This document shows, piece by piece, positions 61,601 to 64,000 of a stretch of 64,000 nucleotides of DNA. A program made the translations under genes and the position numbers. Numbering within the stretch: position 1 is the stretch's first letter; each line of letters opens with the position of its first letter. The stretch covers positions 248,001-312,000 of the forward strand of contig JADJOE010000002.1 in the NCBI GenBank assembly GCA_016713905.1, given 5' to 3'. This stretch comes from Candidatus Vicinibacter proximus. GTDB taxonomy: Bacteria; Bacteroidota; Bacteroidia; Chitinophagales; Saprospiraceae. The notes below the pieces were generated by a model. That model had not been told where the DNA came from, made no database searches, and saw only the letters and a program-made list of their open reading frames with translations.

Positions 61601-64000
61601 ACGATCAACCAATCTTAAGATGTAAGCACGCTGATCGTTGATGCCTGCCTGGGTACAATTCATGTGGAAGAATCTGCTGGCTGGAACGTCAACACCGGAA
61701 CCGATGTGGAAGGTCGCTACCTGACCAGGAGCAAGGAAATGCATTGGCATCAAAGCGAAGGCCGGAGGAAGTGTATAATTACAGATTGAACCTGCAGGCC
61801 CGACTATTTCAATACTCAAGCAAGTGAGGTCAATTATTCCACCACCATAGTTTCCAATCTCGAGGTAATCTCCATCCACTAAATCAGTGGTGATGAATCC
61901 CGGTACCGGATTTGTTCTTCCAATTGTAATCGTTCCACCAGCTATAGGCGTACCCAATTGTTGTGTCACTTCCGTGATTTTCAACAATGGCTGATCTGTA
62001 ACACAGTAAGTAATGGTATCTACACCGACAGGGAAGAAACTTCCTGCTGCAGAGTTAAATCCTGACTTTATCACTGTTCCAGTGCTGTCAGTAATAGTAT
62101 AACTCACCAAAGTGTTTGGACAGTTGTCTTTAATTCCGGTAGGATCAATACCATCTGCAGAAGTAAGGGTACGACCGCATGAATCCAAAGCCGCATCAAA
62201 AGTTTTGGCTGATGGACAAGTAATGGAAGGAAGATCCCAGAAATCGTTTACTACAATCTTCAAGGTACAAGTATCCTTATTTCCGCAAGGGTCAGCTGCT
62301 TCAAAAACAAGGACAGTTGTTCCTACAGGGAATCTGCTTCCTGATTTCAGGCCGGTCTTGTCGATTTGTCTTACAGTTGGGGTACTACAATTGTCGAAAG
62401 CTGCCATTGGTGAGAAATTCACATATGCATCGCAATGGAAAGTTTCTGCTGCCACTACGATTGGTGGTCTTGGACAATTGAAGAATACTGGTTTTGTCGT
62501 ATCTGTTGTCCCAATACGCAAAGTTCTTGTGGAGAAATTGCCACAATCATCCGTTGCTGTAAATGTTACATCCTGGAATCTGGTATCCCCACAACCGCGA
62601 ACCCATCTGTTATCACTAAAATTATGTCTCCAGGTGATGTTGTCACTGCACATATCAGTTGCAGACAAACCACCAAGTGAATCCAGCCATGCGGTAATTT
62701 CATCATCGTTACCTGCACCGGATTGATCACATTCTGTAAGTTTATTGTATCCACCGGTAATTACTGGTGGTGTGACGTCACGAATATGGAAAGTTGCTTC
62801 ACGGAAGCTTGTATTTCCTGAACAATCTGTGGCAGTGAATCGATAGATAACACTATCTGTATTGCTGCATCGATCGTACTCACGAATGAGGTCATGTTCA
62901 TATCTGACCGTTCCATTGCATGGATCATCAAGTACGACTCCCCTTCCATTTGCTGCCAACCAAGCGTTCAATTGTGCAATATTTCCTCTGCTGTCGCAAT
63001 CCACCACTTCATTTGCAGGATTTACCAACCAAACAGGCGGCGTGGTATCCCGTACAATAAATCTGGCTATGGTTCCCAGAGAGATGTTTCCACAGGAATC
63101 CAAAGCATTGAACATGTAGGTAAGAATTCGATTCTGACCACAGGTTACCTGAGTACGCATTAATGTAGTATCCCATGCAAAAATTCCATCCGTGAGACTG
63201 TTGATATCTGTCTGTAATGGCAATGAATTCAAGTGATTCAGAATATTCCATTTCAAATTTCTGGCATTAGGTTGAGGATTGTGGAAACCAGATGCGGTCA
63301 TTCCACCAAACATCACCACCCCACTTCCCCAAAGGGATTGAGCAAGTACCGGTCTGTTGGCACCTCCATTTTCACGAATCATGACACTCATGGATGGAGG
63401 ACCTACAATGGAGTGTCCAAATAACCCTCCGGTGTAATTAGCGCCAGTTGGCAGATATGGCCCAGTTACGATTGGACCTGAGGCAATTACATTCCCAACA
63501 TAAGTAGATCCTGGTGTATAGAGAATCTGTACCCCTCCAAATCCAAGATCAATATTGCCACCTTGATTTGGTGCAGAATTCAATAATAATCTTCCTCCGC
63601 AAGCCACCCAAGCCTCCATTGCCGCCCTGTTGGCATTTACAAAAGTGTTAAAGGCATTGGCAGAACCATCACTTCCATCAATGTATATAAATCTATAATT
63701 TCTGGAGAAAATGGTAGAGGCTGGGGTACCAAAATTAAGTTGATCCCAGTTTCCAGCTCCAAAAATCTGATTCATGGAAGTTGTGTAATCATTGTAAGAT
63801 GGTCCGCCTCCCCAAGGGAAAGAAGGATCCGTTACAAGAGCCGCACGTGCACCTGATAATGGGCCACATGAAACACCACTACACAAATCAATTGCCCTGG
63901 CTCCTCCATGATTGGCGATCCATGAAGCAAAATCATTAACATTACCGGTTCCATCACATTCTACTACTGTATCCTTTGCAGGGGAAGCGATTTCAGGTGG
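55700..64000 (-). CDS. Giant HYR-like multidomain T9SS surface protein, 5' end outside window
   Basis: The frame is open to the window edge, so at least 2766 residues are encoded and the N-terminus and signal peptide are missing. Most of it is tandem HYR-like beta modules of 70-110 residues with the pattern VxCD..GN..W..NGG, TATDxCGN and DxTPP. Inserted domains are an amidotransferase-like alpha/beta unit (63205-63860), a lamin-tail-like unit (61390-61990) and a proprotein convertase P-like unit (60790-61230). Near the C-terminus come a dockerin-like region (56590-56760, with AADVNNSGSITAADLAEIRK), a cohesin-like sandwich (56060-56400) and a type A sorting signal (FELYQNEPNPFSKQTLVNY, KRMILTR). 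It should be secreted by T9SS and anchored at the surface as an adhesin or scaffold. Ends with a strong terminator. Confidence 0.85.
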   Translation of the reverse strand, partial: PPEIASPAKDTVVECDGTGNVNDFASWIANHGGARAIDLCSGVSCGPLSGARAALVTDPSFPWGGGPSYNDYTTSMNQIFGAGNWDQLNFGTPASTIFSRNYRFIYIDGSDGSANAFNTFVNANRAAMEAWVACGGRLLLNSAPNQGGNIDLGFGGVQILYTPGSTYVGNVIASGPIVTGPYLPTGANYTGGLFGHSIVGPPSMSVMIRENGGANRPVLAQSLWGSGVVMFGGMTASGFHNPQPNARNLKWNILNHLNSLPLQTDINSLTDGIFAWDTTLMRTQVTCGQNRILTYMFNALDSCGNISLGTIARFIVRDTTPPVWLVNPANEVVDCDSRGNIAQLNAWLAANGRGVVLDDPCNGTVRYEHDLIREYDRCSNTDSVIYRFTATDCSGNTSFREATFHIRDVTPPVITGGYNKLTECDQSGAGNDDEITAWLDSLGGLSATDMCSDNITWRHNFSDNRWVRGCGDTRFQDVTFTATDDCGNFSTRTLRIGTTDTTKPVFFNCPRPPIVVAAETFHCDAYVNFSPMAAFDNCSTPTVRQIDKTGLKSGSRFPVGTTVLVFEAADPCGNKDTCTLKIVVNDFWDLPSITCPSAKTFDAALDSCGRTLTSADGIDPTGIKDNCPNTLVSYTITDSTGTVIKSGFNSAAGSFFPVGVDTITYCVTDQPLLKITEVTQQLGTPIAGGTITIGRTNPVPGFITTDLVDGDYLEIGNYGGGIIDLTCLSIEIVGPAGSICNYTLPPAFALMPMHFLAPGQVATFHIGSGVDVPASRFFHMNCTQAGINDQRAYILRLVDRVIDVVATNGFNPVGRGTSAVVLAADWAGATNPHFCRGSYYRKDHIDNNRSSDWELAESCNAASIGSWNPGNLFSTANLDTVSMQSIVHPPVCCKVPITILDKQAPICGRLDSLSSGIPTNLNVAFTQGQCFASTVNIANNCIVGGVRILNMTGTSSQDLGDWEVTLISPRGTRVKLWENVCNSSTAFNLNFGTLDNKGGTFGSINGAACVPNFGNGGFYIPQESFNKFYGEQGQGIWRLEIEDNSCFNSAISNVLTNWRLQVLCKGPSNLRDTTITADFRQCRKKFLWFHPQINDNCQGGTMVMEYVTTCTTARTGVVTTVLGPITKNVTPGACDSLVLPIGTTKITYTLRDLSGNQGMCMFTVNVKDINGPVITAMKDLVIRAEPGECGKFYYFTPNVEDSCGLDTVYSIPPSGTFFPVGKNRVCIYGIDKSGNRDSSCFTLTVEPYVPSSGELACNDLINLSLDASCTAVLNPDMILEGGNHWCYNDYEIIVTDDRGVPHASTFTYNDVGKCFKVTIRDPRTGNSCWGRVCIEDKQKPKLSCPRDTVVSCISTLDPNDLGRAVVTNCEPTAVITYFDEVAELGECAVPYVAVVNRWWFVEDAYGNRDSCAQIISIERMDLTKIRWPRSYDDLDLPHLECSQRINDKDISGHFLAYPDCVDGYLLDSVHWKATGGTIAGGDLSGERLPKALGWNDITSGKFAGHPNPYPVYYQPHPNWNTNQNFCWGPDEVVRWIGTGVPTIDDIDLYKRGRCALSIRYDDEVYDICENSYEILRYWKVRNMCLPVIAGVNPIEYIQVIQVLDKKGPEIAYPDTISLSTGAFDCKAIWDVASPWLKDDCSDSINYVIKMKVGNPVQLANGQWIIYNLPEGLHAAELIASDNCGNKTIKKMMVNVFDGTPPVPVCRTKTVVSITGNQSPGQNIATVYAESFDEGSFDNCKDHIYYKVIQMAELLGTNNGSNANNTVACNGLNGDDNSSLTGNQVYFDDATSFCCTNTAQSVMVVLRVFDVDPGAGPVAPNRMNNRTSPLYGRFNDCMVEVEVQSKNPPTVVAPPNIVVSCWFWFDINKITDPNDPTFGRVVSDLSDRKKVVTQDLVCAKFCERNDITGYPGYVATNTVPKPAPNQACEYYYKYFDTAHWDRKYELQWGFDGYVLSNCGANYTITVNDLRECGQGVIQRIISAQGPNNLNITAIQTIWVVDCDPFYVDDVTCNDPRYTDLLWPNGICTQTPVTIEGCGADISPDNPQLGRPTVINNANDNCSLISIEHFDEIFTIEPDACFKVLRKWVVIDWCQYDPFIDPTKGRWERTQIIKVRDQDKPVVTCNVGPCEPAVVNAKLGVCVGHISLTSSATDKCTPEDWLFYEYKIDAYNDKVGVHGGWDFRVGSLTKKQYAQGDTVEFSHNPFADDPKNPFDASGTYPIGIHRISWFVEDGCGNVGVCETLFEVKDCKAPTPYCHTGIITVPMPSSGCVDIWAKDLDLGSYDNCTSKDKLKFYFDGDPTKASVTVCCDDFVNAKANDELKLEVEMWVEDEEGNKDYCKTTVIVQDNQNICPDNFNNKARISGDLKTEKGDLVVPVNVSLFKGTNLLIQRLGNPYLFGDLEMGVNYTVDPDRNDDHKNGVSTQDVVLIQKHILGQAALNSPYKMIAADVNNSGSITAADLAEIRKLILGINSEFAKVRSWTFIPSEYVFADPMNPYGAPRKSTVYLDSNRIVDFIGVKMGDVNGNAQANNLQVINNRTNGDLSLEIDQEDLIPGELVKVHFRSSDFNQITGYQFTLKFDEKSLAFEGIENGAVGVTEANFGTMALSSGYLTTSWNSSKGETIAPDQILYTLTFRALGSGKLVQKLGITSDITRAEAYNAQGQELNIKLGTRTAKGFEETGVFELYQNEPNPFSKQTLVNYRLPKAGAVKMTIYDLSGKVLRVYELKGQKGLNSIQLKREDLNADGILYYQLDADDHTATKRMILTR

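Noticed and set aside
62112..62726. 204-codon plus-strand frame inside the giant gene
   Set aside because: It lies opposite a clearly coding HYR-rich stretch, shows no motif or promoter, and is best read as a shadow frame.

Overview
The window reads as a chromosomal segment of a Bacteroidota bacterium, most likely Saprospiraceae or a close relative. Supporting signs are many secreted proteins with type IX secretion (T9SS) C-terminal sorting domains, a giant HYR-like surface protein, Bacteroidota-type promoters (TTG, about 19-21 nt, TAnnTTTG), families typical of the phylum (DUF4293, GYDIA-type GHMP kinase, two-subunit start of a sdhCAB-like operon) and moderate-to-low GC. There are no tRNA, rRNA, CRISPR, phage or intact insertion sequences.

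Layout. 1-2430: a visibly AT-rich edge with two minus-strand secreted proteins, one running off the window. 2443-5549: an Omp28/thioredoxin-like T9SS protein and a small T9SS protein, separated by an intergenic stretch that folds into a multi-branched RNA-like structure. 5605-8519: PTPS/QueD-family enzyme, ribosomal protein S20, DUF4293 protein, HMA copper-type protein, FAD oxidoreductase. 8534-14245: SNF2 helicase and succinate dehydrogenase sdhC-sdhA on the minus strand. Both helicase and sdhA are broken by single-base homopolymer indels, and no sdhB follows. 14504-23361: tadA and guaB (divergent), a beta-helix surface protein, glyS, yraN, phosphoglucose/phosphomannose isomerase and small proteins. 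23545-28290: HU and a three-gene periplasmic prolyl-isomerase operon ending in a SurA-like protein. 28291-34256: a strong orphan minus-strand terminator marking a probable small RNA, an IgGFc-binding-like T9SS type B protein, a CsgG/TolB-like protein and a subtilisin. 34264-44664: trhO, htpG with a sigma-54-like promoter, a second Omp28-like protein, a 1168-residue outer-membrane-type protein, thrS and a DUF4918 (SMUG2-like) glycosylase. 44749-54786: lipoprotein, methyltransferase, a four-gene minus operon (GHMP kinase, flavodoxin/ferredoxin reductase, methylmalonyl-CoA epimerase, TauE exporter), polyprenyl synthase, a membrane protein, purQ and dsbD. 54787-55699: about 0.9 kb without a credible gene. 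55700-64000: a giant T9SS surface protein whose N-terminus lies outside the window.

Two themes stand out. First, envelope biogenesis: SurA-type isomerases, DsbD, HtpG and eight surface proteins carrying or probably carrying T9SS signals. Second, housekeeping: translation (rpsT, glyS, thrS, tadA, trhO), purine synthesis (guaB, purQ), isoprenoids (GHMP kinase, polyprenyl synthase) and central metabolism (sdh, pgi/pmi, mce). The best candidates for something undescribed are the structured element at 4562-4712, the orphan terminator/small RNA at 28430-28560, the apparent AUU start of the GHMP kinase, and the nested-domain architecture of the giant protein.
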